Part shown: positions 1 through 7,457 of the stretch, piece by piece
How positions within the stretch are numbered: position 1 is the stretch's first letter
Layout of the letters: every line of letters begins with the position of its first letter
NCBI GenBank assembly: GCA_002411085.1
Contig: DHQK01000250.1
Location: 23,135 to 36,360, forward strand
Direction of reading: 5' to 3'
Length of the DNA: 13,226 nt
Source of the DNA: Marinilabilia sp. UBA5340
GTDB lineage: Bacteria; Bacteroidota; Bacteroidia; Bacteroidales; Marinilabiliaceae
Program-made: the position numbers and the translations under genes
Notes under the pieces: generated by a model
What the model saw: only the letters and a program-made list of their open reading frames with translations
Told to the model about the DNA's origin: nothing
Database searches by the model: none

Positions 1-1907
1 CCCGGCTGTCGGGGAACAAAATCTCTGAAATTACGAGTGGACTCACCTTTGGTTCTGAAACTAAAAGGAAGTTCTCCTTCCGGAACCCGGGGCATTATTG
101 AGAGTCTTATTTGTAATGTATTGAAAACCAGGTTGTCGTTACGGATACGCAATCCTCCGCCAAAGCTAAAATAGGGTGTGTGTTGAAAAAGAGCGTGCCT
201 GCTGGTTTCTTTGAGAAAAGCAGTATCAAAGAAGGTGAAAAAAGCGAATTTAAATCCAAGTGGTTCAAGCGGGGTAAAAAAGACCTGTTCTGTTTTTAAG
301 ACGGCTTTTTGTGAACCTCTGATCAGATTGTTGTAGTCAAACCGGTGGAGGCCATTGACATCTTCGTCAATGAAAAGGTATTCACCGTCTTTGCGGTTAA
401 TGCCGGCTACGTATTGTAATTCGAAGAAACTTCTCATTTTGCTCTGCCCCATGTCCATCAGTGGAGTGATATATTCTCCCGATAATTTGATGACACCTTG
501 CTTCGCTGTTCCTTCCTGAAAATAGGATCCAATGTCTCCGCTAAAGAACAGATATCCTTTCGAGGGAATTAGTGCGCGTCCGGAACTGTAATGAAAAGAG
601 AGAAAATGTCTTGGGTTATCCGAATTGTGATGGTATCCGTAAGACAAACTTGCCAGCATTCCATAAGGTACATCCTCTGTGCGTCCGAAAGAATATATCA
701 GATTGTTTTTGTAATAGCCTCGTCTGGAAAATGCCAGTCCTCCGTAATAATATTGGCCGGGTGAGAGAATATCCGGAGTGATTTTTTCTGAAAAAAGGTC
801 AATTTCCAGATAGCGGGCCAGTAAGTAGATGTTCGATCGTAAGGGAGTTCCCGGGTCATTAACCTGAAAAGATCGTCCCAGCCAAAAATTGTTTCGGCGG
901 TAATCAAGTGGTGGATCCCAGTTTACGGCCGGATTTTCCTGGATTTCCCGGTTGGTAAAGGATCGGTTAAAAGATATTTCACCTGCATATTTAATTTCAG
1001 GAAGCAGGAAGTCCTTTTTCAAATGCCCTCCAATCATTTCAAGATTGGGAATGTGGGAATAATCTATCTCGAAATTCAGATACTCTCCCAAAATATTTTC
1101 TGCACCGAATGTTTCTCTAAAACCCCAGGTCGACATATTCAGGGAGGGGGTAACAAGCGTGTGTTCCAGTGAAAATCCCCTGCCAAACAGGTTTTTATTC
1201 ATGAGCGTGAAGCTTGGATTTTGATCCGTTAGCCCCAGAGAAACTGCATGTGGGTATCGGTCTTGAATATATATGCTGATATTTACAGCATCTTCTGTAT
1301 TTGGGTGGGGCCAAACCACAATCCGTACATCATTGATAAAGGAGAAAGCCCTGAGAAGACGCTCACTGTCACTTACGTCAATTGCTGACAAAGGCTGATT
1401 TTCACTGAACGTAATGGTTTTCATAATAACTGACGAAGCAGTTTCAAATCTGAGTCTGTTGCCTAGCCGTGCAAGCCAGGATTTAGCCACTGATGCAGTG
1501 TCTTCTACGGATCCTCCAAAAGGTTCGATATGCCGGATGTCAATACTATGGATTTGGGAACCATTATATTTTGATAAATCCGGGGTGTGCGCTGATTTTT
1601 CGGATTTATTAATGCTGCTTGTTACCAACCATTCATGTAGCTTGCGGGAGAATAAATTTCTATCAGAGTAATCTTTTAGGATGCCTTCAATGGTTTTGCC
1701 CTGTAATGGCTGGGTTTTACTTCCGGGACTGATGAATTGTATCGTTGTGTCGTTGCGTATGATGACAGTGGTGTCAGAAACCTGGGATTGGAGTTTGCTT
1801 CCGAAAATTAAAAAAATCAGTAAAAGCAACCGGAGCCAAAGAATGGGATTAGTAGTAAGTCTGGCGGTTTCTGAATATTTATGATGAATGAATATATTAT
1901 AATGCAT
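1..1907 (-). CDS. Omp85/BamA-like outer-membrane protein, C-terminus cut by window edge
   Basis: The reading frame is open from the ATG at 1907 to the left edge, giving 635 codons without a stop; an in-frame TAA lies upstream of the ATG. The N-terminus has a basic, rather long leader and a hydrophobic core at about residues 27-36 (LLLLIFLIFG), consistent with a Sec signal peptide. Residues about 119-217 look like a single POTRA-type domain that ends at DRYP. The rest is rich in alternating aromatic strands and Gly, as in a beta-barrel. I529-R530-G531 followed about 30 residues later by FFDTAF (D561) matches the barrel lid-loop RG motif and the following strand of Omp85 proteins, although the usual aromatic after RG is Ser here. 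In this family such proteins insert or export outer-membrane components. With one POTRA it is not the essential five-POTRA BamA; a TamA-like or lineage-specific role is more likely. Probably only a few tens of residues are missing. Confidence 0.75.
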   Translation of the reverse strand, partial: MHYNIFIHHKYSETARLTTNPILWLRLLLLIFLIFGSKLQSQVSDTTVIIRNDTTIQFISPGSKTQPLQGKTIEGILKDYSDRNLFSRKLHEWLVTSSINKSEKSAHTPDLSKYNGSQIHSIDIRHIEPFGGSVEDTASVAKSWLARLGNRLRFETASSVIMKTITFSENQPLSAIDVSDSERLLRAFSFINDVRIVVWPHPNTEDAVNISIYIQDRYPHAVSLGLTDQNPSFTLMNKNLFGRGFSLEHTLVTPSLNMSTWGFRETFGAENILGEYLNFEIDYSHIPNLEMIGGHLKKDFLLPEIKYAGEISFNRSFTNREIQENPAVNWDPPLDYRRNNFWLGRSFQVNDPGTPLRSNIYLLARYLEIDLFSEKITPDILSPGQYYYGGLAFSRRGYYKNNLIYSFGRTEDVPYGMLASLSYGYHHNSDNPRHFLSFHYSSGRALIPSKGYLFFSGDIGSYFQEGTAKQGVIKLSGEYITPLMDMGQSKMRSFFELQYVAGINRKDGEYLFIDEDVNGLHRFDYNNLIRGSQKAVLKTEQVFFTPLEPLGFKFAFFTFFDTAFLKETSRHALFQHTPYFSFGGGLRIRNDNLVFNTLQIRLSIMPRVPEGELPFSFRTKGESTRNFRDFVPRQP

Positions 1908-2386
1908 AGTTTTTTTCGCAGGTTGAAACGAGCATTTAATGGCATTTTACCCAATTCTTACAAATCTTGTTCCGTATTGTATATTGGAAAAGTTTTGCCT
2001 TGCTGGCATTGCTTTACCGGAAAAAATGTTTTCGGAAGCATAACTTTAAACGACTTTTTCTGGAAATGAGTAGATGCTCTGTTTTCTGGCTTACTAAAAT
2101 AACGATTTTCAATGACAATGTGCGGTTTTTTAATGATGGACAGTAGAGGTGATCCTTTTTTTCTGAAATTTTGACGTTTAAATTGCTGGTTGTCTGTCAA
2201 TTTGTCTTAAAAGTGGATGTGGCAGGAACCTTGAAGTAAGGCTTTTAAAACAAGATTTTTCTTTCTCCAAATAGTTGGATGATTGTTTTTAACGAATAAA
2301 ATTTTAATTGAAAACAAGAAAAATATTTTTGTGAAAATTCTCCAGATTTCATAAAAAGGAGAAGCACAAGTTAAAAATACAGTTTT
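1908..2386. other. Divergent intergenic region (479 bp)
   Basis: This stretch separates the minus-strand Omp85-like gene from plus-strand clpB and must hold promoters for both. Short frames on either strand lack family features and look spurious. The visible items are a Bacteroidota-type -7 box near clpB (2324-2331) and a weak AT-rich imperfect hairpin at about 2011-2040, with arms GCTT..CCGGAAAA and TTTTCGG..AAGC, in the likely leader of the minus-strand gene. I see no CIRCE element or other recognisable heat-shock operator, and no RNA gene. Confidence 0.5.
2324..2331 (+). promoter_or_regulatory. Putative clpB -7 box (TATTTTTG)
   Basis: TATTTTTG fits the Bacteroidota primary sigma -7 consensus TAnnTTTG and lies 55 bp before the clpB ATG. 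No TTG lies at the usual 19-21 bp upstream; the nearest, at 2308-2310, is too close (13 bp). The region is AT-rich, so a chance match is possible. Confidence 0.4.
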
Positions 2387-4972
2387 ATGAATTTGAATCA
2401 ATTTACTATAAAGGCCCAGGAGGCCATTCAGCAGGCTTTCCAAATTGCTGAGGGATATCAGCATCAGGCTATTGAAAACGGGCATTTATTAAAAGGTGTC
2501 CTCGACGCTGAAGAGAATATTACCCGTTTCCTTTTCAATAAAATGGGAGTAGGACAGGTGATGCCTGTTCTGGACAAAATGATTGAGTCCTACCCAAAAG
2601 TCAGTGGAGGAGAGCCCTACTTAAGTCGGGAGGCTAATGCATCTCTGCAAAAGGCCGTCGCTTTCTCAAAAGAAATGGGAGACCAGTTTGCCAGTATTGA
2701 GCATGTTTTGATGGGTATTTTTAAAAGTGGCGATCAGGTGTCTAAAATGCTCAAAGATGCCGGAATGACAGAGAAAGGACTAAAGCAGGCCATTGAGGAT
2801 TTGCGGAAAGGCAGTAGGGTGGATAGCCAGTCAGCTGAAGATGCATTTAACGCACTGGGAAGATTTGCCATTGATTTGAATGAACAGGCCCGAACCGGGA
2901 AACTGGATCCGGTAATCGGGCGGGATGATGAGATTCGGCGTATTTTGCAGATTCTCTCACGCCGTACTAAAAATAATCCTATTCTGATTGGTGAGCCGGG
3001 AGTAGGTAAAACGGCCATTGCTGAAGGTTTGGCTCATCGGATTATCAATGGGGATGTGCCCGAAAATTTGAAGAGTAAACGGATTTTTTCTTTGGACATG
3101 GGGGCGCTGGTTGCCGGAGCTAAATATAAAGGAGAGTTTGAAGAGCGACTTAAAGCAGTGGTCAAAGAGGTGGTCAGCAGTAATGGTGAAATCGTGCTTT
3201 TTATTGATGAGATTCATACCCTGGTAGGTGCCGGAAAGAGTGAAGGAGCCATGGATGCTGCCAATATCTTGAAGCCTGCGCTGGCCCGAGGGGAGTTGAG
3301 GGCTATCGGAGCCACGACGCTTGGCGAGTATCAGAAATATTTTGAAAAGGATAAAGCGTTGGAGCGTCGTTTCCAGATCGTTATGGTGGATGAACCCGAT
3401 CTGGCTTCCGCTATTTCAATTCTTCGGGGGCTGAAAGAGCGCTATGAGACGCATCACAAAGTAAGGATCAGGGATGAAGCCATAATCTCCGCTGCTGAAT
3501 TATCAAAGCGGTATATTTCTGACAGGTTCTTGCCTGATAAGGCCATTGACCTGATTGATGAAGCTGCTTCCAAATTGCGGTTGGAAATGAACTCTGTGCC
3601 GGAAGAGATTGATGAAATTGAGCGGCGGATTAAACAGCTGGAAATTGAGCGGGAAGCTATCCGTCGTGAAGGAGATAAGAAAAAAGTGGGAGAGCTGAGT
3701 GAGGATATTTCCAATCTGAAAGAAGAGCGAAATGGACTTCGTGCCCGTTGGGAAGAGGAAAAGAGTATTATTGAGCAGATTCAGAAAAACAAAGAAGCGA
3801 TAGAGCAATACAAGTTTGAAGCTGACCGTGCTGAACGCGAAGGCCTTTATGAAAAAGTAGCGGAGCTGCGTTATGGAAGAATTAAAGAAGCCAATGAAGC
3901 CATTGAGAAACTACAGAGGCAGTTAGCTGAGCGTCAGTCGGAAAGTGTCATGATCAAAGAGGAGGTCGATGCTGAGGATGTGGCCCAGATTGTTAGCCGT
4001 TGGACCGGTATTCCAGTGACCCGCATGTTGCAGAGTGAACGTCAGAAATTATTGAACCTGGAAGATCAATTGCATAAACGTGTGATTGGTCAGGATGAAG
4101 CTATCACTGCTGTGGCCGATGCTGTTCGACGCAGTCGTGCAGGTCTGCAGGATGCCAGGCGTCCCATTGGTTCTTTTATTTTCCTGGGAACTACCGGCGT
4201 GGGGAAAACCGAATTGGCCAGAGCGCTTGCCGAATTTATGTTTGATGATGAAGACTTGATGACCCGTATTGATATGTCGGAGTATCAGGAACGTCATTCT
4301 GTGTCCAGGTTGATCGGGGCTCCTCCGGGATATGTTGGCTACGATGAGGGGGGACAGCTTACAGAGGCAGTCAGGAGAAAACCTTATTCGGTAATATTAC
4401 TTGATGAAATAGAAAAAGCGCATCCCGATGTGTTCAATATCCTGCTTCAGGTGTTAGATGATGGAAGGTTGACAGACAATAAAGGACGTCACGCCGATTT
4501 TAAAAATACCATCATTATCATGACTTCCAATGTGGGGTCACATCTCATTCAAAAGAATTTTGAAGAGGCCGGGATTGAAGGTTTTTCTGAAGAAGTGGCG
4601 GAGAAAACCCGTCAGGAGGTTATGTCTTTGCTTAAACAGACCATCAGACCCGAATTTCTGAATCGGATAGATGATATTATTACTTTTTCTCCTCTGACCA
4701 AAGAGGAAATCAGGGAAATTGTGAAGTTGCAATTCCATCAAGTAGCCCGGCTGTTGAAGGCTCAGGATGTCTCTATTGATATCACCGATGGGGCTACAGA
4801 TCATCTGGCCAATGTGGGGTTTGATCCATTGTTTGGTGCCAGACCTATAAAGCGGGCTTTGCAGAAATTTGTCCTGAATGATTTATCTAAAAAACTACTT
4901 GCAGATGAGGTAGATAAGGAGCAACCAATTCTCGTCGATTTTGATGGCAATCGCTTGATCTTTAAAAATTAA
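2387..4972 (+). CDS. clpB: ATP-dependent disaggregase ClpB
   Basis: A complete 861-residue HSP100 chaperone of normal family length. It is a cytosolic hexameric AAA+ machine that works with DnaK to extract and refold aggregated protein after heat stress. The N-terminal Clp_N double repeat spans about residues 1-145. NBD1 has Walker A GEPGVGKT (202-209), Walker B ending FIDE (272-275), the pore-loop tyrosine Y247 in GAKYKGEFEER, and arginine fingers R327/R328. The coiled-coil middle domain, which separates ClpB from ClpA and ClpC, covers about 400-525 and is rich in Glu, Lys and Arg. NBD2 has Walker A GTTGVGKT (601-608), Walker B LLDE (671-674), pore loop GYVGYDEGG (648-656), arginine finger R760 and the sensor-2 motif GARP (817-820). 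All catalytic elements are intact. It is monocistronic and ends at a strong hairpin shared with the convergent Hpt-STAS operon. Confidence 0.98.
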   Translation: MNLNQFTIKAQEAIQQAFQIAEGYQHQAIENGHLLKGVLDAEENITRFLFNKMGVGQVMPVLDKMIESYPKVSGGEPYLSREANASLQKAVAFSKEMGDQFASIEHVLMGIFKSGDQVSKMLKDAGMTEKGLKQAIEDLRKGSRVDSQSAEDAFNALGRFAIDLNEQARTGKLDPVIGRDDEIRRILQILSRRTKNNPILIGEPGVGKTAIAEGLAHRIINGDVPENLKSKRIFSLDMGALVAGAKYKGEFEERLKAVVKEVVSSNGEIVLFIDEIHTLVGAGKSEGAMDAANILKPALARGELRAIGATTLGEYQKYFEKDKALERRFQIVMVDEPDLASAISILRGLKERYETHHKVRIRDEAIISAAELSKRYISDRFLPDKAIDLIDEAASKLRLEMNSVPEEIDEIERRIKQLEIEREAIRREGDKKKVGELSEDISNLKEERNGLRARWEEEKSIIEQIQKNKEAIEQYKFEADRAEREGLYEKVAELRYGRIKEANEAIEKLQRQLAERQSESVMIKEEVDAEDVAQIVSRWTGIPVTRMLQSERQKLLNLEDQLHKRVIGQDEAITAVADAVRRSRAGLQDARRPIGSFIFLGTTGVGKTELARALAEFMFDDEDLMTRIDMSEYQERHSVSRLIGAPPGYVGYDEGGQLTEAVRRKPYSVILLDEIEKAHPDVFNILLQVLDDGRLTDNKGRHADFKNTIIIMTSNVGSHLIQKNFEEAGIEGFSEEVAEKTRQEVMSLLKQTIRPEFLNRIDDIITFSPLTKEEIREIVKLQFHQVARLLKAQDVSIDITDGATDHLANVGFDPLFGARPIKRALQKFVLNDLSKKLLADEVDKEQPILVDFDGNRLIFKN

Positions 4973-5022
4973 TTCAAATAGATCATTGCTTTGCTTGTTT
5001 TGGGATGAGTCAAAAATAAAAG

Positions 5023-5067
5023 AAAGCTGCCTTCGAAAGATGAACTTCTTTCACGAGGCAGCTTTTT
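5023..5067. terminator. Bidirectional terminator between clpB and the STAS gene
   Basis: The arms AAAGCTGCCT (5023-5032) and AGGCAGCTTT (5056-5065) pair perfectly. The stem extends inward through GAAAGA/TCTTTC with a small internal bulge and closes on a short loop near 5041-5046. T-rich sequence follows on the plus strand and an A-rich run precedes it, so the hairpin can end transcription from both convergent sides. Confidence 0.85.
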
Positions 5068-5111
5068 AAATTTTTTAGCAAGTGCATGATTGTTGTTGTC
5101 TGCCTGATCTT

Positions 5112-5426
5112 TTATTTGAAATCAAATACCTTGTCCAGTTTCATTAAAGACAGCAGATCCATTACCTCTTTATTGACATTGATGAGGAAAAAATTTCCGT
5201 TGTTTTGGCGCGCAGTTTTCAAGGCGGAAATCAGGACACCAATTCCGGTACTGTCAATAAATTTAATATTCTGAAGATCCAATACAAAATCAGTATCGGG
5301 ATCAGTGATGTTTTTGTTTAGTTGTTCCTTAACACCGGCTGCAATGGTAGCATTCAATCTGTCGGTTTCGGTAAGGGTGCCTACAATCTTATTGTTTTCC
5401 CGGTTTACTTTAAGTAGTGTATCCAT
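5112..5426 (-). CDS. STAS-domain anti-sigma-factor antagonist
   Basis: A 104-residue single-domain protein of the SpoIIAA/RsbV type. The signature is FIDSTGIGVL at residues 57-66. S59 in the DSTG motif is the position that partner kinases phosphorylate in this family; the unphosphorylated form binds the anti-sigma or kinase partner. The length and the terminal beta-strand (residues 13-19) fit a stand-alone STAS domain. Its ATG overlaps the stop of the upstream Hpt gene by one base (TAATG at 5424-5428), so the two are probably translated together in a fixed ratio. No SpoIIAB/RsbW-type kinase, PP2C phosphatase or sigma factor lies next to it, so the target is unknown. Family assignment is firm; the regulatory output is inference. 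Confidence 0.92.
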   Translation of the reverse strand: MDTLLKVNRENNKIVGTLTETDRLNATIAAGVKEQLNKNITDPDTDFVLDLQNIKFIDSTGIGVLISALKTARQNNGNFFLINVNKEVMDLLSLMKLDKVFDFK

Positions 5427-5902
5427 TATCTGTTTATTTCAGTATTAAGTTCCTCTTCCGCCTTTTGTAAGACCTCTTTAAATTTTTCAATGATGGCCGA
5501 TGCAGTCTTGGGGGAGGAGTTATCCTTCACCCAGTTTTGACGCTCTTTATCGTATCCCTGAAGGTTTTTTTCCAGGTTTTCAGCATCCTTTAATTCTTTT
5601 TCGGAGGCATTGCTTTTCTCTCTGGTTGTCCTTACAAATATATCTTTCGCAATCAGTTCCAGGTTTTTCAATTCCCTGTTACCCAGATCTTCCATTCCCA
5701 TGGATATTACGGATGATTTGGCTTTGTGGGCAATGGCTGCAACAGATAGCCAGTCGCCTTCCTTGAAACTATTGTCCAATCCTTCGGTAAACTCGGGAAT
5801 CTGCTCAAGGAAAATGGTAATCAGTTCTTCGATAATGCTTTCATCACCTTGTGCTATGCTTTGCAGATAGCTGAGATTGATGCATTCGTATTGATTGGAC
5901 AT
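5426..5902 (-). CDS. Hpt-domain phosphotransfer protein
   Basis: A 158-residue mostly helical cytosolic protein. Residues about 5-105 form an Hpt four-helix bundle. The phospho-accepting histidine is H59 in AHKAKSSVISMG; K62 at +3 and G69 at +10 match the family, while the usual Gly at +4 is Ser. In phosphorelays such proteins shuttle phosphate between a hybrid kinase receiver and a second receiver protein. After the bundle comes a charged, Lys/Glu-rich tail (about 106-158) longer than in typical single-domain Hpt proteins. It is the first gene of a two-gene operon with the STAS protein, and its likely promoter is just upstream on the minus strand. The pairing suggests that phosphorelay input controls the STAS switch, as in the Pseudomonas HptB-HsbR-HsbA pathway, but the response regulator is not here. 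A fast-diverging signalling protein is the main alternative. Confidence 0.82.
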   Translation of the reverse strand: MSNQYECINLSYLQSIAQGDESIIEELITIFLEQIPEFTEGLDNSFKEGDWLSVAAIAHKAKSSVISMGMEDLGNRELKNLELIAKDIFVRTTREKSNASEKELKDAENLEKNLQGYDKERQNWVKDNSSPKTASAIIEKFKEVLQKAEEELNTEINR

Positions 5903-5939
5903 ATTCAGTATTTTACTAGTTCATAGGTTTTGAATACCA

Positions 5940-5947
5940 CAAATTTA
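5940..5947 (-). promoter_or_regulatory. Putative hpt-STAS promoter -7 box (TAAATTTG)
   Basis: The minus strand reads TAAATTTG, a full match to TAnnTTTG, 38 bp before the Hpt ATG. No clear TTG is seen at -33; that region is T-rich. The same octamer occurs on the opposite strand ahead of gcvT. Confidence 0.5.
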
Positions 5948-6058
5948 ATAAAAATGGTATCATAAATAAAAGTCTTGATAAATATTATATCTCAACTTCT
6001 TCCTAATATAACGTAAAATTACAAATAATTGTCATTCTTTAATCCACTTTTTTTGGCT

Positions 6059-6066
6059 TAAATTTG
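6059..6066 (+). promoter_or_regulatory. Putative gcvT promoter -7 box (TAAATTTG)
   Basis: TAAATTTG matches the Bacteroidota -7 consensus TAnnTTTG 68 bp before the gcvT ATG. A T-rich stretch with TTC at 6035-6037 sits 21 bp upstream and could serve as a weak -33 element; the nearest TTG (6029-6031) is 27 bp away, which is too far. Confidence 0.5.
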
Positions 6067-6133
6067 TTTTTCGGAAATATTTTTCTGCTTCAGAAACGAA
6101 TTTTGTTAAGCACTTATTAAAAAAATCAATACG

Positions 6134-7222
6134 ATGCAAAAAACAGCTTTGAATGATATTCACAGACAATTGAGAGCAAAAATGGTTCCTTTTGCCGGGT
6201 TTGATATGCCGGTGGAATATTCTGGCATAAAAACAGAACACATGGCCGTTAGAGAAGCTGCCGGTATTTTTGATGTTTCACACATGGGAGAGTTTTGGGT
6301 GAAGGGCCCCGGAGCCTGCAAGCTTATCCAGGCAGTAACCAGTAATGATGTGGCAGGGCTGCCGGTAGGAAAAGCCCAATATTCCTGTCTTCCCAATGAT
6401 CAAGGGGGGATTGTTGATGATCTGATTGTATATCATTACGAAGAAGAAAAATATATGTTGGTGGTGAATGCTTCCAATATTGAAAAGGACTGGAACTGGA
6501 TTAATAAGCACAATTCCTTTGGTGCCGAACTTGAAAATGCCAGCGATAACATTTCTTTAATAGCTGTTCAGGGGCCCGGAGCTCAATCTATCCTTCAGAA
6601 ATTAACAGATGTGGATTTGTCGGCAGTACCTTACTATGCTTTCACCAATGGTAAAATGGCTAAGGCCGCGCAGGTGATTATTTCAAATACCGGTTATACA
6701 GGGTCAGGTGGTTTTGAATTGTATGTCTATAATGAAGATGCCCCGGAGCTTTGGAATGCGATAATGGAAACCGGAAAAGAGGAAGGATTGCTACCCGCTG
6801 GTTTGGGTGCCAGGGATACACTCCGGCTGGAAGCAGGCCTTGCACTTTATGGAAATGATCTGGATGACACCACTTCGCCTGTAGAGGCCGGGCTGGGGTG
6901 GATTACCAAATTGGTGGACGGGAATGATTTTACTTCACGAAGTCTGTTTGAGAAACAAAAGGAAGAAGGCGTTGAAAAAAGGCTTAAAGGTTTTGTGTTA
7001 GAGGAACGCGGGATTCCCCGGAAAGGCTATGAAGTAGTGGATGCTGAAGGACAGATAATCGGAGAAGTTACCTCAGGAACCATGTCCCCCATGCTGAAAA
7101 AGGGTATTGGAATGGGATATCTGAAAAAGGGTTTTTGGAAGCCGGGAACCGAAATTTTTATCCGAATTCGAAAGAAGGACCTAAAAGCAACTATTGTGAA
7201 GCCTCCTTTTGTGTCTTTATAA
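6134..7222 (+). CDS. gcvT: Glycine cleavage system T-protein (aminomethyltransferase)
   Basis: A complete 362-residue T-protein of normal length. It transfers the methylene group from the aminomethyl-lipoyl arm of GcvH to tetrahydrofolate, releasing ammonia and giving 5,10-methylene-THF. Visible family motifs are IFDVSHMGEF (45-54), GGIVDDLIVY (91-100; the acidic pair contains the catalytic Asp), NTGYTGSGGFELY, GARDTLRLEAGLALYGNDLD, and the C-terminal barrel segment with GEVTSGTMSP. All conserved positions are present. GcvH and GcvP are not beside it, so the system is dispersed, as is common in Bacteroidota. The serine genes follow downstream, which fits glycine/serine/one-carbon interconversion, but a 235-bp gap argues for a separate transcript. 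No clear terminator hairpin is seen after the stop; only a T-rich stretch follows it. Confidence 0.97.
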   Translation: MQKTALNDIHRQLRAKMVPFAGFDMPVEYSGIKTEHMAVREAAGIFDVSHMGEFWVKGPGACKLIQAVTSNDVAGLPVGKAQYSCLPNDQGGIVDDLIVYHYEEEKYMLVVNASNIEKDWNWINKHNSFGAELENASDNISLIAVQGPGAQSILQKLTDVDLSAVPYYAFTNGKMAKAAQVIISNTGYTGSGGFELYVYNEDAPELWNAIMETGKEEGLLPAGLGARDTLRLEAGLALYGNDLDDTTSPVEAGLGWITKLVDGNDFTSRSLFEKQKEEGVEKRLKGFVLEERGIPRKGYEVVDAEGQIIGEVTSGTMSPMLKKGIGMGYLKKGFWKPGTEIFIRIRKKDLKATIVKPPFVSL

Positions 7223-7297
7223 ATAGCCGGTTTTTTTCGATTGTATTGAGTTTGCAAAAAAATATGACAAACAGATGAATAAAAAATCATAAATCAT

Positions 7298-7305
7298 TAA
7301 CTTTG
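7298..7305 (+). promoter_or_regulatory. Possible serC promoter -7 box (TAACTTTG)
   Basis: TAACTTTG fits TAnnTTTG but lies 153 bp before the serC ATG and has no TTG at a suitable distance. If used, it gives a long leader that contains the inverted repeat at 7376-7402. Chance occurrence in this AT-rich gap is quite possible. Confidence 0.3.
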
Positions 7306-7375
7306 AACCGTGATAAAAATCATCTCTTGTATCAATATCTTACATAAAAAGCAAGTCTGACTTATCATTTCTAAG

Positions 7376-7402
7376 GAATTACAACTTCTTTGCTTGTAAT
7401 TC
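7376..7402. repeat. Perfect spaced inverted repeat upstream of serC
   Basis: GAATTACAA (7376-7384) and TTGTAATTC (7394-7402) are exact reverse complements separated by 9 bp. The element lies 55 bp before the serC ATG and has no T-run after it, so it does not look like a terminator. Its 18-bp centre-to-centre spacing would suit a dimeric regulator bound on one face of the helix; a leader hairpin is the alternative. Confidence 0.5.
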
Positions 7403-7457
7403 ATTTTAAGATTGTAACATTATTGTATATTCTCATTAATATAAAAACTTACTGGTG

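Noticed and set aside
2219..2236. Possible sigma-54 promoter (TGGCAG-N5-TTGAA) upstream of clpB
   Set aside because: The invariant GC of the -12 element is missing, and the site is about 150 bp from the gene; likely chance.
1958..2485. Two short minus-strand frames (80 and 92 codons) in the gap before clpB
   Set aside because: Basic, aromatic-rich translations without motifs; one overlaps the clpB start, and neither has a plausible promoter. Treated as non-coding.
4187..4210. ClpB second Walker A reads GTTGVGKT rather than GPTGVGKT
   Set aside because: The Lys and Thr that bind the nucleotide are intact, and the Thr variant is, as I recall, common in this phylum's ClpB; no functional anomaly.
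7455..7457. GTG start for serC one codon before the ATG
   Set aside because: The adjacent ATG gives the normal family N-terminus, and the GTG would add only one residue.
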